Shown: positions 44,830-53,362 of the stretch, piece by piece
Position numbering within the stretch: position 1 is the stretch's first letter
Layout of the letters: each line of letters opens with the position of its first letter
Assembly (NCBI RefSeq): GCF_015356825.1
Contig: NZ_JAACYW010000019.1
Span: forward strand, 1-64,000
Length of the DNA: 64,000 nucleotides
Source of the DNA: Catenulispora rubra
GTDB taxonomy: Bacteria > Actinomycetota > Actinomycetes > Streptomycetales > Catenulisporaceae
Direction: 5' to 3'
Notes under the pieces: generated by a model
What the model was told of the DNA's origin: nothing
The model's input: only the letters and a program-made list of their open reading frames with translations
The model's database searches: none
Position numbers and translations under genes: made by a program

Positions 44830-45483
44830 ATGCGCGTCATCGTCGCCGACGACCAAGAGTTGTTCCGCAGCGGCTTCGTCATGATCCTCGACGCCCACGA
44901 GGACATCACCGTCGTCGCCGAGGCGGCCGACGGCCGGGAGGCGGTCGAGAAGGCGGTGGAACTCCACCCGGACCTGGTCCTGATGGACATCCGGATGCCG
45001 GGCGTCGACGGGGTGGCGGCCACCGCCGAGATCTGCCGCCGGACCTCCGCGAAGGTCCTCGTGCTGACCATGTACGACATCGACGCCTACGTGTACGACG
45101 CGCTGCGCGCCGGGGCGAGCGGGTTCCTGCTCAAGGACGTCCGCCGCGACGACCTGGTCCGTGCCGTCCGCCTCGTGATGGCCGGCGAGTCCCTGCTCGC
45201 CCCGACGGTCACCCGGCGGCTGATCCAGGACGCCCTCAGCCGCGGCACACCGCGGCCGGCGCTGCGAAGGCAGGTGGACAAGCTCACCGAACGCGAGGTC
45301 GACACCCTCCAGCAGATCGCGCGCGGCCGCTCCAACGCCGAGATCGCGGCCGCGTTGGTGGTCAGCGAGCACACGGTGAAGAGCCACGTCAGCAACCTGC
45401 TGACCAAACTCGGGCTGCGGGACCGGGCTCAGGCCGTCGTCTTCGCCTATGAATCCGGCCTGGTCACCGTGGGTTCGGACTGA
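44830..45483 (+). CDS. NarL/FixJ-family response regulator
   Basis: A 217-residue regulator. The receiver has DDQELF acidic residues, phosphoacceptor Asp in LVLMDIRMPG and the Lys in FLLKDVRRDDL. The C-terminal LuxR-type helix-turn-helix reads LTEREVDTLQQIARGRSNAEIAAALVVSEHTVKSHVSNLLTKL. It is cognate to the kinase upstream. A tandem repeat and a perfect terminator hairpin follow. Confidence 0.92.
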   Translation: MRVIVADDQELFRSGFVMILDAHEDITVVAEAADGREAVEKAVELHPDLVLMDIRMPGVDGVAATAEICRRTSAKVLVLTMYDIDAYVYDALRAGASGFLLKDVRRDDLVRAVRLVMAGESLLAPTVTRRLIQDALSRGTPRPALRRQVDKLTEREVDTLQQIARGRSNAEIAAALVVSEHTVKSHVSNLLTKLGLRDRAQAVVFAYESGLVTVGSD

Positions 45484-45492
45484 AGCGCCCCG

Positions 45493-45528
45493 GATCTGGA
45501 CCATGGCGACGATCTGGACCATGGCGAC
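45493..45528. repeat. 18-bp perfect tandem duplication
   Basis: GATCTGGACCATGGCGAC occurs twice head to tail (45493-45510 and 45511-45528) in the spacer between the response regulator gene and the terminator. Confidence 0.9.
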
Positions 45529-45531
45529 GGC

Positions 45532-45574
45532 TTTGACAGCCGGGTCGGGGCCATCTCCCGACCCGGCTGTCAAA
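45532..45574. terminator. Perfect 18-bp bidirectional terminator
   Basis: Inverted repeat 45532-45549 with 45557-45574 (TTTGACAGCCGGGTCGGG type), 18 perfect pairs around a 7-base loop. Flanking AAA/TTT gives a U-run in both directions. It lies between the converging response regulator (stop 45483) and sugar dehydrogenase (stop 45592) genes. Confidence 0.9.
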
Positions 45575-45591
45575 CGTCCCATCGCCACAGC

Positions 45592-47787
45592 TCAGGACAG
45601 CGCTACATGGAAGATCTGATTGTTGCTGTTGTGCGGAATGCTGTCCTTGTCACCTCCGTTGGACGTGGCCATCCACATCCCGCCGTCCGGCGCCGGCTCG
45701 ACGGTGCGCAGCCGGCCGTACGTCCCGACGAAGAACTGCTGGACGTTGGTCAGAGCGCTGCCGCTGATCTGCTCGCGGTACAGCCGTGTCCCGCGTTCGC
45801 AGGCCACGTACAGGAAGTCGCGGATGATGGTGATCCCGCTGCACGAGCCCTCGGCCACCGGGTAGGTGTGCTTCGGCGCGATGAATCCCGCTGTGCCGCA
45901 GGTGCCCGACGTGCCCTCGCACGACGGCCAGCCGTAGTCGCCGCCCTTCACGATCAGGTTGGTCTCGTCCATGATGTTGTTGCCGAACTCCTGCTCCCAG
46001 AGCCGGCCCTCGGAGTCGAAGGCGAGCCCCTGCACGTTCCGGTGCCCGTAGCTCCAGACCGCGTTGTGGAACGGGTTGTCGGCCGGGATGGTCCCGTCCG
46101 GGTTGATGCGCAGCACCTTGCCGTTGAGACTGCTGGTGTTCTGGGCGTTCGCGCCGTTCTGCGCGTCGCCGGTGCCGGCGTACAAGTACTTGCCGTCCGG
46201 GCTGAATCGCAGCCGTCCGCCGTTGTGGAACTTGTTGCGCTCGATGCCGGTCACCAGGACCTGCTCGGTGCCGGTCTGCAGCGTGTCGGTGGTCGGGTCG
46301 TACTTGATCCGGACGATGCGGTTGTCGGTCGGCGAGGTGTGCATGATGTAGAGCCAGTGGTCCGAGGCGAAGCTCACCGGATTGGTCTCCAGCCCGGTCA
46401 GGCCGCCCTCGCCGTCGGTGCTCTGCGCGTCGGGCACGGTGCCGATGCTCTTCTTGGCCCCGGTCTTGGGGTTCAGGTGCACGATGTCGTGCGCGTCGCG
46501 CTCGTTGAACAGGATCGTGCCGTCGGGCAGCGTCACCAGACCCCACACCACGTCGTCGTCGGTGCCGACCTGCGTCACCGTGCAGACGCCCTGCGAGGGC
46601 GGGCAGCCGTCGGACGCCGCGGTGGTGACGTCCAGGACCGGCGTGCTGCCCGCGCTCTCGTTGCCGTTGCCGTCGTAGGCGGTGACCTGGAAATGGTAGG
46701 CGGTGTTCGGTGTGAGGCCGTCCACCTGCGTACCGGTGGCGTTGGCGTCCGCGGTGCCGACTTTCGTGCTGGTCCCGTTCACCACGTTGTAGACGCGGTA
46801 ACCGGCCACCGCGACGTTGTCGGTCGAGGCGGTCCAGGCCAGGGTGACGCTGGTGCTCGTCACCGCGGTGGAGTGCACGTCGCCGGGCACCGTCGGCGGC
46901 GTCGTGTCGCCGGACGACGGTGTGGTGACGTGCAGTGTGCCGGACGGCTGGCTGACGTTGCCCGCCGCGTCACGGGCGTTCACGTAGAACCCGTAGGCGA
47001 CGTTCGGGCTGAGCGATCCGCAGGTGGCTGTCAGGGTGCTGCCGTTCACCTGCGCGCACAGTTGGCCGTCATGGTAGATGTCGTAGCCGCTGACGCCGAC
47101 GTCGTCGGTCGAGGCCGCCCAGGCGATGGTGACGCTGTTGGGCGTGTCGGAGACGAGCGTCGGGGTCCCGGGCGGGGTCGGCGGCGTGACGTCGGTGCCC
47201 AGCGTGCCGTAGACACCGAGCTCCTGGAGCGAATAGCCGTGGCTCGCATCGGCACGGCAGCGTTTGGTGCCGTACATGCGGACGTAGCGCCCGTTGCCGT
47301 CGAGCGTGGTCAGGTCCTCCACACCACCCTTGCCGGCGGCGGTGCTGTAGATCTTCGTCCAGGAGGTGTGATCGGCTGAGACGTCGATCTCGTACGCGGT
47401 CGCGCAGGACGTGTCCCACTGCAACCGCACGCGGCTGACGTGCGCGGTCGCGCCGAGGTCGAGGTAGATCCATTGCGGGTCGGCGCCCGAGGCGCTGGCC
47501 CAGCGGGTGGTCGAGCTGCCGTCGTCGACATAGGCGGCGCGGCAGCAGCTGCCGGAGGAGGAGGCGGTCGCCGGTTTGTTCAGCGACAGCAGGGGATCGG
47601 CGGTCGGAACGGCCCCGGGCGTCGACGTGGTCTGATTCGGTGCAGCCGCCTGAGCCGCGACTGCCGCCGACGGCGAGGAGCGGGCCGGCGCGGCGGACGC
47701 CGTCACCGTCGTGACGCCCGCCACCGCCAGCGCGGCGGCGCCGACCACGATGATCAGTCGTCTGATATGTCGGAGGTCTCTGAGCAT
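45592..47787 (-). CDS. Secreted PQQ-type sugar dehydrogenase with F5/8C and fibronectin III domains
   Basis: A 731-residue secreted protein: signal peptide (about 1-33), then a discoidin/F5-8 type C carbohydrate-binding domain (about 65-200, LNKPATASSSGSCC onward), two fibronectin type III modules (about 205-400), and a C-terminal six-bladed glucose/sorbosone dehydrogenase propeller (about 410-731). The propeller includes EGGLTGLETNPVSF, HNGGRLRFSPDGKYLYAGTGD and GHRNVQGLAFDSEGRLW. The last are typical of PQQ-dependent soluble aldose dehydrogenases. The start at 47787 follows GGAGC. It is 13 bases behind the GH28 gene, so the two are probably co-transcribed and act on the same plant-wall sugar. 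Confidence 0.88.
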   Translation of the reverse strand: MLRDLRHIRRLIIVVGAAALAVAGVTTVTASAAPARSSPSAAVAAQAAAPNQTTSTPGAVPTADPLLSLNKPATASSSGSCCRAAYVDDGSSTTRWASASGADPQWIYLDLGATAHVSRVRLQWDTSCATAYEIDVSADHTSWTKIYSTAAGKGGVEDLTTLDGNGRYVRMYGTKRCRADASHGYSLQELGVYGTLGTDVTPPTPPGTPTLVSDTPNSVTIAWAASTDDVGVSGYDIYHDGQLCAQVNGSTLTATCGSLSPNVAYGFYVNARDAAGNVSQPSGTLHVTTPSSGDTTPPTVPGDVHSTAVTSTSVTLAWTASTDNVAVAGYRVYNVVNGTSTKVGTADANATGTQVDGLTPNTAYHFQVTAYDGNGNESAGSTPVLDVTTAASDGCPPSQGVCTVTQVGTDDDVVWGLVTLPDGTILFNERDAHDIVHLNPKTGAKKSIGTVPDAQSTDGEGGLTGLETNPVSFASDHWLYIMHTSPTDNRIVRIKYDPTTDTLQTGTEQVLVTGIERNKFHNGGRLRFSPDGKYLYAGTGDAQNGANAQNTSSLNGKVLRINPDGTIPADNPFHNAVWSYGHRNVQGLAFDSEGRLWEQEFGNNIMDETNLIVKGGDYGWPSCEGTSGTCGTAGFIAPKHTYPVAEGSCSGITIIRDFLYVACERGTRLYREQISGSALTNVQQFFVGTYGRLRTVEPAPDGGMWMATSNGGDKDSIPHNSNNQIFHVALS

Positions 47788-47800
47788 GCGGGTGCTCCGC

Positions 47801-49411
47801 TCAACCGACGTCAGGAAGATCGAGCCCTGAGGCGCCGGCGGCACAGCTGGACGTCGAACCGCTGGCCGACACGCGCAGGGCACCGCCGGAGGTGTTCTTG
47901 CTGTTGCTGACGCAGTACCCGGAGATGTTCTGGAAGCCGACGTCGAACGGACTGGAGCTGCTGGTCTGCGCGGTGAGTCCGTCGAAGGTGATGTCGCTGC
48001 CGGCGTTGGCCAGGATCGCCGGCCGGCCGTCGCTCGCCGCGGCCTTGACCGAGCTGGCGGTGAAGTGGATCCCGGAGACGTTGTGCAGGTACCAGCCGTA
48101 GGCCGGGCGGGTGCCGATGCTGTTCGGGTTGTAGTCGCCGTTGTTGCTGGGCACGCCGGTGGACATGGTGCCCTTGCCGCCGGGGACCGTGAGGTCGACG
48201 TTGGTGAAGGTCTCGTTGCTGACCTGGTGCGTGGCGTCGGCACCCCAGATCGTCGGGCTGTAGTCCGGGCCGGACGCGCCGGTGCCGGTGATCGTGTCGA
48301 ATGTCACGTTACTGATGTGCCCGACCGTCGGTTTGCCGCCGCATCGCAGCCGGGTGCCGATCTTCTGCATGATCGGGGAGTGCACGCCGGTCATCGTGAT
48401 GTCCTTGTAGTGCACGTCGGAGATGTCGGCACCGTCCATGCTCACCATGCCCAGGCCGGACTTGCCGGCGCCGAGGATGGTGATCTGCTGGAACTGGTAG
48501 TCGGTGAAGGAGCCGCAGGTCTCCGAGCCGAACATCAGGGCGTTGCAGCACTTGGCCTTCAGCGTGGCGCCGGTGACGGTCACGTGGCCGTTTGGCAGTG
48601 TGGCCCCGAGCGCGTAGTCGCTCTTGAACACCAGCGCGTCGTCGTTGGACGAGATGTCGGCGTTGGTGATGGTGACGTGCGTCGTGGAGATGATGTTCCA
48701 GCCGTCGCGGTCACTGGAGGTGTTGATCGTCAGATGGTCGGAGACCACGCCGTCGCAGCCGTTGATCAGCGCCCCGAAGTGCCCGCCGCGGGCCAGCGTG
48801 ATACCGCTGAGCGTGAGGTTGGTGCAGCGGGTCAGGGAGATGATTTTGTCGGCCTGGCCCGCGCCGGGGTTGCCGGGGATCAGGCTCCCGTTGCCGTCGA
48901 TGGTGCCGGAGCCGGTGAAGCCGATGTTCGAGAGCTTGTCGCCGTAGAACATGGCGTCGTGGAAGTGGCTGTGCCCGTAGTCCTGGTACTTGTCGTTCGG
49001 GTTCGACTCGGCCGCGTCGTAGGTCTTGGCGCCGGCGCCGAGCACCTTGGAGCCGGCGTCGAGCTGGATGGTGACGTCGCTCTTCAGATGGATCGTGTTC
49101 GCCGACTTGTAGCTGCCGGACGGGAACTCGACGATGCCGCCGCCGGCGGCGTTCGCGGCGGTGACCGCCTTGTTGATGGCCGGGGAGTCGTTGGTGGTGC
49201 CGTTGCCGGTGGCGCCGTAGTTCTTGACGTTGAAGACCGCGGCGGCGTGCGCGGCGGGAGCCGTCTGAGCGACGGAAGCCGCGGACGGGCCGGCTGTCGG
49301 CGCGGCGAGGGCGGTGCCCTGAACGCCGGCCAGAGCGAGCGCCGCCACGGCCACAGCGGCTGCGAGACGCGGGATGCGGTGTCGTATGCCCCTGCTTCGA
49401 GGGGCGAACAT
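47801..49411 (-). CDS. Secreted GH28-type polygalacturonase/glycoside hydrolase
   Basis: A protein of about 536 residues. A signal peptide (RLAAAVAVAALALAGVQGTALAA) precedes FNVKNYGATGNGTTNDSPAINKAV, the usual first turn of right-handed beta-helix GH28 enzymes. The catalytic NDD motif is in ISSNDDALVFKSD, and the region around GSETCGS and the later GTRLRCGG fit the family; the usual catalytic His region, GHG, is GSE-like and less clear. It probably cleaves pectin-type polymers. An alternative start at 49444 (MSCSLRAVTP) is possible. The upstream spacer carries two dyads at 49458-49473 and 49566-49581. Confidence 0.8.
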   Translation of the reverse strand: MFAPRSRGIRHRIPRLAAAVAVAALALAGVQGTALAAPTAGPSAASVAQTAPAAHAAAVFNVKNYGATGNGTTNDSPAINKAVTAANAAGGGIVEFPSGSYKSANTIHLKSDVTIQLDAGSKVLGAGAKTYDAAESNPNDKYQDYGHSHFHDAMFYGDKLSNIGFTGSGTIDGNGSLIPGNPGAGQADKIISLTRCTNLTLSGITLARGGHFGALINGCDGVVSDHLTINTSSDRDGWNIISTTHVTITNADISSNDDALVFKSDYALGATLPNGHVTVTGATLKAKCCNALMFGSETCGSFTDYQFQQITILGAGKSGLGMVSMDGADISDVHYKDITMTGVHSPIMQKIGTRLRCGGKPTVGHISNVTFDTITGTGASGPDYSPTIWGADATHQVSNETFTNVDLTVPGGKGTMSTGVPSNNGDYNPNSIGTRPAYGWYLHNVSGIHFTASSVKAAASDGRPAILANAGSDITFDGLTAQTSSSSPFDVGFQNISGYCVSNSKNTSGGALRVSASGSTSSCAAGASGLDLPDVG

Positions 49412-49457
49412 ATATGGTGTCACGGCCCTGAGTGAACATGACATCGGATGAGTCGGC

Positions 49458-49473
49458 AAGGTTAAGAAACCTT
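49458..49473. promoter_or_regulatory. Dyad upstream of the GH28 gene (AAGGTT-N4-AACCTT)
   Basis: A perfect 6-bp inverted repeat with a 4-base centre, 47 bases before the GH28 start, in a locally AT-rich spacer. It is a candidate repressor or activator site for the GH28/dehydrogenase operon. Confidence 0.45.
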
Positions 49474-49565
49474 ACTCGTTACAAAACCCAGCTCAGAGCT
49501 ACAAGAGCAGGATCGTGTCGATCAGTCGTCAGAGGTCTCAGAAAAGATCTTGAGGCGATTTTGGC

Positions 49566-49581
49566 ATCTCATATATGAGAT
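49566..49581. promoter_or_regulatory. 16-bp perfect palindrome, candidate operator
   Basis: ATCTCATATATGAGAT is a perfect palindrome about 155 bases upstream of the GH28 start, in the only AT-rich spacer of this region. Its shape fits a GntR- or LacI-like dimeric regulator site; the regulator is not encoded nearby. Confidence 0.5.
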
Positions 49582-49679
49582 CTCGTCCGTCGCGTCTATC
49601 ATGACCCCCGGTGGACGGCCGCACGATGAGAGGGAGTCAGGATCCGATGACACGGTTCACTGACCGCCGCCGCAGCCGC

Positions 49680-51395
49680 CTACCCGCCCTTCACCATGTT
49701 CTGGACGATCGCGGTGGCGAACCTGTCGGCGATCGCACAGGGGCTGTGGGAGTTCGGACCGTCGAGGATGTCGGCGTTGACCTTGAAGTACAACTGGTCG
49801 GTCACTCCCACGTAGCTCGTGCACTGCCCGTACTCCCTCTTGTCCTCGTTGCCTGCGTGCAGGGCCGGGTACCCGTCGATGGTGAGCGGTTCGAAGTAGG
49901 CCGCGTTGAGCTTCTGGTCGTAGACGGCGCTGAGGCCGCTGGTGTCCGCCGGGACGGCGTTGAACGAGATCTTGTTGTTCGACGAGAACGTCGAGATCAG
50001 CACACACCCGGGATTGGCCGTGTCGTCGCTCGTGACGCCGGGTTTCGTCCCCAGTTGTCCGGCCTGACCGTCCGGGACGAGCTTGCAGGGATCCTGAAGC
50101 AATGTGGCGGTCTTGAGGGCAGCCGGGACGCGCGGTGCGGAGTGGCTGTCGGGCTGTCCTCCCGGCGTGGAGCCGGACGGCGTCGCCGGGGCGGCGGTGT
50201 TGTCGGGGATGTCGGGACGGGCGAACGGCGGCAGCTTGAAGTCGATCGTGCTGGGCCCACCCGACTGCGTCCGAGCGGGGTCCAGGCGCTGCGGGTATGC
50301 GTACTCGTACAACTCGCGGAAGGCGGATTGCGCGTTGTCGGCGTCGACCGTTCCGTCCAGTTTGACGACCTTGGTGTCCAGCGCGACGGAATAGGCCGGG
50401 AGCAAGGTCTGCGGATCCACGTAGTAGAGGAAGTGCCGCCCCTGGGCGAGACCCGCGCTGACGATGAGCGGGTAGTCGGTTGGCTTGTGCCCGGTCTGTG
50501 CGAAGCCGGCTTCGAGGAAGGACACACCGTGCCTGTCCGGATCCTTGACCCCGGCATCCTGGGGGACGATGTTCGCGTCCAGCAGGATGTACTGCTTGCC
50601 GTCGGTGCCGGTGGCGACCGTCGGTCTCTTGACCTCGATCAGTCCAGGGATGTGATCGATATAGGACAGGTACTTGTCGACTTCATCCGACGTCAGGCCT
50701 CCCGGCATGACACCGTCGCTGGTCCCGACGTTTTCCACGTCCCACGTCGGCTGCATCCGCCGGCTGCACCTGTGGCCCTTGTCCGCCTCGGTACGCCATG
50801 AAGCCTTGATGCCGAAAACCGGGTCCGCGGGATCGTAGATCGCGTCCTGGTCGCTGTCAGTGCATCGGATCAAAAGATCGTGGTGAAGGCCGTCCTTGTC
50901 GCCGTCGCGCGGCGCGAACACGGACTCCGTCTCCAGGATGTGCTTCCGGGTGGACCAATCCACCACAGAGTGCGACGCGTTGCCGTACGGCCACTGGCTG
51001 GCGTATGCCTGAGTGCCGTTGTAACCGACGTGCGTCAACTCGGTGATCTTCACCATGCCCTGTCGCTTGAGCATGGCGAAGTAGAACTGCCGGGGGTCCA
51101 CGCCGGCCAGCCGGCCGGGGTCCGGTGTGGCCGCGGGTGTGTAACCCGGCACGTCGGTCGGGTACTGCTTGGTGTCGCCGGCGGCGATATCGACCCCGTA
51201 CTGCAACGGGTCGGTGACCGAACCAGATCCCACGTCCTTCTGGTGAGCGGAGCGGAATCCGCCTGCGGCCCCGTACAGGAACACGGTTCCGCCGGCCAGC
51301 ACGACCACCAGCAACGACGGAAGTCCCACCTTCAACCACAGCCGCCGCTTCTTCTTCTGCCCGCCTGATCGATCCAGGCCGTACTGATCTGTCAT
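49680..51395 (-). CDS. Membrane-anchored protein with C-terminal DUF3558-like domain
   Basis: A 571-residue protein: cytoplasmic QKKKRRLWLK, one transmembrane helix (VGLPSLLVVVLAGGTVFLY, about 24-42), and a large extracytoplasmic region. The last ~160 residues start with LLQDPCKLVPDGQAGQLG, contain a second Cys in NPGCVLI and end with CAIADRFATAIVQNM, fitting the DUF3558 lipoprotein-type domain. The central ~350 residues contain Asp-rich stretches (DSDQDAIYDPADP) and resemble nothing I recognise. A Pro/Ser linker joins the halves. Function unknown, probably cell-surface. Confidence 0.7.
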   Translation of the reverse strand: MTDQYGLDRSGGQKKKRRLWLKVGLPSLLVVVLAGGTVFLYGAAGGFRSAHQKDVGSGSVTDPLQYGVDIAAGDTKQYPTDVPGYTPAATPDPGRLAGVDPRQFYFAMLKRQGMVKITELTHVGYNGTQAYASQWPYGNASHSVVDWSTRKHILETESVFAPRDGDKDGLHHDLLIRCTDSDQDAIYDPADPVFGIKASWRTEADKGHRCSRRMQPTWDVENVGTSDGVMPGGLTSDEVDKYLSYIDHIPGLIEVKRPTVATGTDGKQYILLDANIVPQDAGVKDPDRHGVSFLEAGFAQTGHKPTDYPLIVSAGLAQGRHFLYYVDPQTLLPAYSVALDTKVVKLDGTVDADNAQSAFRELYEYAYPQRLDPARTQSGGPSTIDFKLPPFARPDIPDNTAAPATPSGSTPGGQPDSHSAPRVPAALKTATLLQDPCKLVPDGQAGQLGTKPGVTSDDTANPGCVLISTFSSNNKISFNAVPADTSGLSAVYDQKLNAAYFEPLTIDGYPALHAGNEDKREYGQCTSYVGVTDQLYFKVNADILDGPNSHSPCAIADRFATAIVQNMVKGG

Positions 51396-51472
51396 TGGTG
51401 GCGCACCTCCCGTTGCCGGACTGTGAAACAGGCGGGTTCGGCGCCGTGCCCGCCGGACACGGCGCCGTCCGG

Positions 51473-51772
51473 TCAGATGCCGACGACCAGCTCGAGGTCG
51501 ATCTCGACGAACTCGACGATCAGGTCGGCGAACTTGCCCGCGATCAGTTCCTTGTAGACCGCGGAGCCGGTGTGCTGGTCATACGCGGCCTGGTCGGCGA
51601 AGTGCTCCACGAACAGCAGGTAGTCCGGTCGGGCGGGGTCACGGTAGACGCGGAACGACAGCGTCCCCTCCTCCTGCTGTGGACCTTTCGGAGCGAACTC
51701 CCGAACGATCGCCTCCACCTCGGCCTGCGTGCCGGGCTTGAGCGGAATCGGGAACATCTTCTGGAGCGGCAT
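51473..51772 (-). CDS. Antibiotic biosynthesis monooxygenase (ABM) domain protein
   Basis: A 99-residue single-domain protein with the dimeric ferredoxin-like ABM fold: KPGTQAEVEAIVREF, EGTLSFRVYRDPARPDYLLFVEHFADQAAYDQHTGS, and a C-terminal strand. Such proteins oxidise quinone or aromatic substrates without cofactor, or protect against aldehydes. AAGGAGG lies a few bases before the ATG. It is divergent from the Ada-AlkA gene across a 156-base spacer holding a 15-bp inverted repeat. Confidence 0.85.
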   Translation of the reverse strand: MPLQKMFPIPLKPGTQAEVEAIVREFAPKGPQQEEGTLSFRVYRDPARPDYLLFVEHFADQAAYDQHTGSAVYKELIAGKFADLIVEFVEIDLELVVGI

Positions 51773-51846
51773 GGGATGGATCCTCCTTCGTGGGACGCCC
51801 GGTTCGGCGTCGGATCCAGAGTGCCGAGCGCCGTCGGAGGTGTCTG

Positions 51847-51893
51847 GTCATATCCGGCCACGCTGACCGGGGCCGAAGGTGTCCGGATATGAC
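51847..51893. promoter_or_regulatory. Long inverted repeat between divergent ABM and Ada-AlkA genes
   Basis: GTCATATCCGGCCAC (51847-51861) pairs with GTGTCCGGATATGAC (51879-51893), 14 of 15 positions, with a 17-base spacer. The symmetry and the location between two divergent starts suggest an operator pair. A hairpin in a transcript is an alternative. Confidence 0.5.
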
Positions 51894-51928
51894 TGGCGGG
51901 CGCCCGGCGGGTCTCCTATACCTGGAAC

Positions 51929-53356
51929 ATGACGACGTTCTCGGCCGTGACGACCACGGGGATCTACTGCCGGCCCGGCTGCGGCGCCAAGCCGCTCGCC
52001 GAGAACGTCCGCACCTTCGAGCTGGCCGCGACCGCCGAGGCGGCGGGATTCCGCGCCTGCCTGCGGTGCCGTCCGTACCGCGTCGCCGGGCCGGTCGCCG
52101 CGCACTCGCCCGAGCTGGTGTGCCGAGCGGTTCAGCTGGTCATCGACGGCGCGCTCGACGAGGGCACCGAGGCCGGGCTCGCCGCACGGCTGGCGGTGTC
52201 CGCGCGCCATCTGCGCCGGCTGTTCAACGACCACCTCGGTGCGACGCCCGACCAGCTCGCGCGCAGTCGGCGCGCGCACTTCGCCCGACGGCTGCTGGAC
52301 GACACCGACCTCACCGTCGCCGACATCGCGTTCGCCTCCGGCTTCGGCAGCCTGCGGCAGTTCAACCGCGACATGCGGGCGGTCTTCCGGGCCTCACCCA
52401 GCGAGCTGCGGAACCGTCGGCGCAAGGCCGATCGGCTGGCCGCCGACGGCGGGCTCACGGTCCGGCTGCCCTTCCAGCGACCTTTCGACTGGGACGCCGT
52501 CCTGCTGTTCCTCGCTGAGCGGATGGTGCCCGGCGTCGAATCGATCGAGGACCGCACCTACCGCCGCACGATCAGCCTCGACGGCAGGCCCGGCATGCTC
52601 GAAGTACTTCCCGGAGGCGAGGACCACCTCCTGCTGCGCGCGCATCTTCCCTACTGGGAGGGCCTGATCCACGTCGTGGAACGCGCCGCACGCATGGTCG
52701 GCGCGGACACCGACAACTTCCCGGCGCTCCAGCACCTGTCGGGCGACTCCGTCATCGGCCCGCTCGTCAAGACCCGACCCGGCATCCGCGTACCGCAGGC
52801 GTGGGGCGCGTTCGAAGCCGCGGTCCACGCCGTCACCGCGCAGTACATCAGCCCGGCCCAAGCACGCATTCAGGTCGGTGCACTGGTACGGGATCTGGGC
52901 CAGCCGGTCCCCGGGCTGACGCACGGTCTCACCCACCTGTTCCCGTCCGCCGAAGTCGTCGCCGCCGCAGACCCGGCGCGACTCGGTCGGCCGGAGTGCG
53001 CGAAGGCAGTACACGCCCTCGCATCCGACATCACCGACGGCACCGTGATCCTCGACGGCGGCGTGGCACTGCCCGACCTCGTCGATTCACTGACCGCGAT
53101 CGACGGCATCGGCGACAGCGTTGTGCAGGAGATCGCCCTCCGCCTCGGCCACCACGATGCCTTCCCCCACGCGAATCCCCTGGTGCGCGAGGCCCTTCGC
53201 ACTCTCAACGCACCCGCCGACGCCGCCACGCGCTGGCAGCCGTGGCGTTCGGTGGCGGCCGTCCAGTTGATCACTCGCGGCGCTGAGCTGCTCGACGGAC
53301 CGGAAACCCGCGCTCTGGTCGACGGTGTTCAAGTATCGGACCCGATCAATACCTAA
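51929..53356 (+). CDS. Ada-AlkA fusion protein, probably altered or inactive as glycosylase
   Basis: A 475-residue protein: Ada-type zinc/methyl-acceptor domain (about 1-60) with VTTTGIYCRPGCGAKP and GFRACLRCRP, an AraC-type helix-turn-helix (about 75-165), the AlkA N-terminal domain (about 175-285) and an HhH-GPD domain (about 290-440). Three departures from the family are visible. The Ada domain lacks the usual first ~20 residues. The HhH hairpin reads GIGDSVVQE instead of GIGPWTA. The catalytic Asp expected in DAFPxxD is Asn416 (DAFPHANPLV). Regulatory or methyl-sensing activity may persist while base excision is doubtful. A start upstream of 51929 in the same frame was not found. Confidence 0.8.
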   Translation: MTTFSAVTTTGIYCRPGCGAKPLAENVRTFELAATAEAAGFRACLRCRPYRVAGPVAAHSPELVCRAVQLVIDGALDEGTEAGLAARLAVSARHLRRLFNDHLGATPDQLARSRRAHFARRLLDDTDLTVADIAFASGFGSLRQFNRDMRAVFRASPSELRNRRRKADRLAADGGLTVRLPFQRPFDWDAVLLFLAERMVPGVESIEDRTYRRTISLDGRPGMLEVLPGGEDHLLLRAHLPYWEGLIHVVERAARMVGADTDNFPALQHLSGDSVIGPLVKTRPGIRVPQAWGAFEAAVHAVTAQYISPAQARIQVGALVRDLGQPVPGLTHGLTHLFPSAEVVAAADPARLGRPECAKAVHALASDITDGTVILDGGVALPDLVDSLTAIDGIGDSVVQEIALRLGHHDAFPHANPLVREALRTLNAPADAATRWQPWRSVAAVQLITRGAELLDGPETRALVDGVQVSDPINT

Positions 53357-53362
53357 CGTTCA

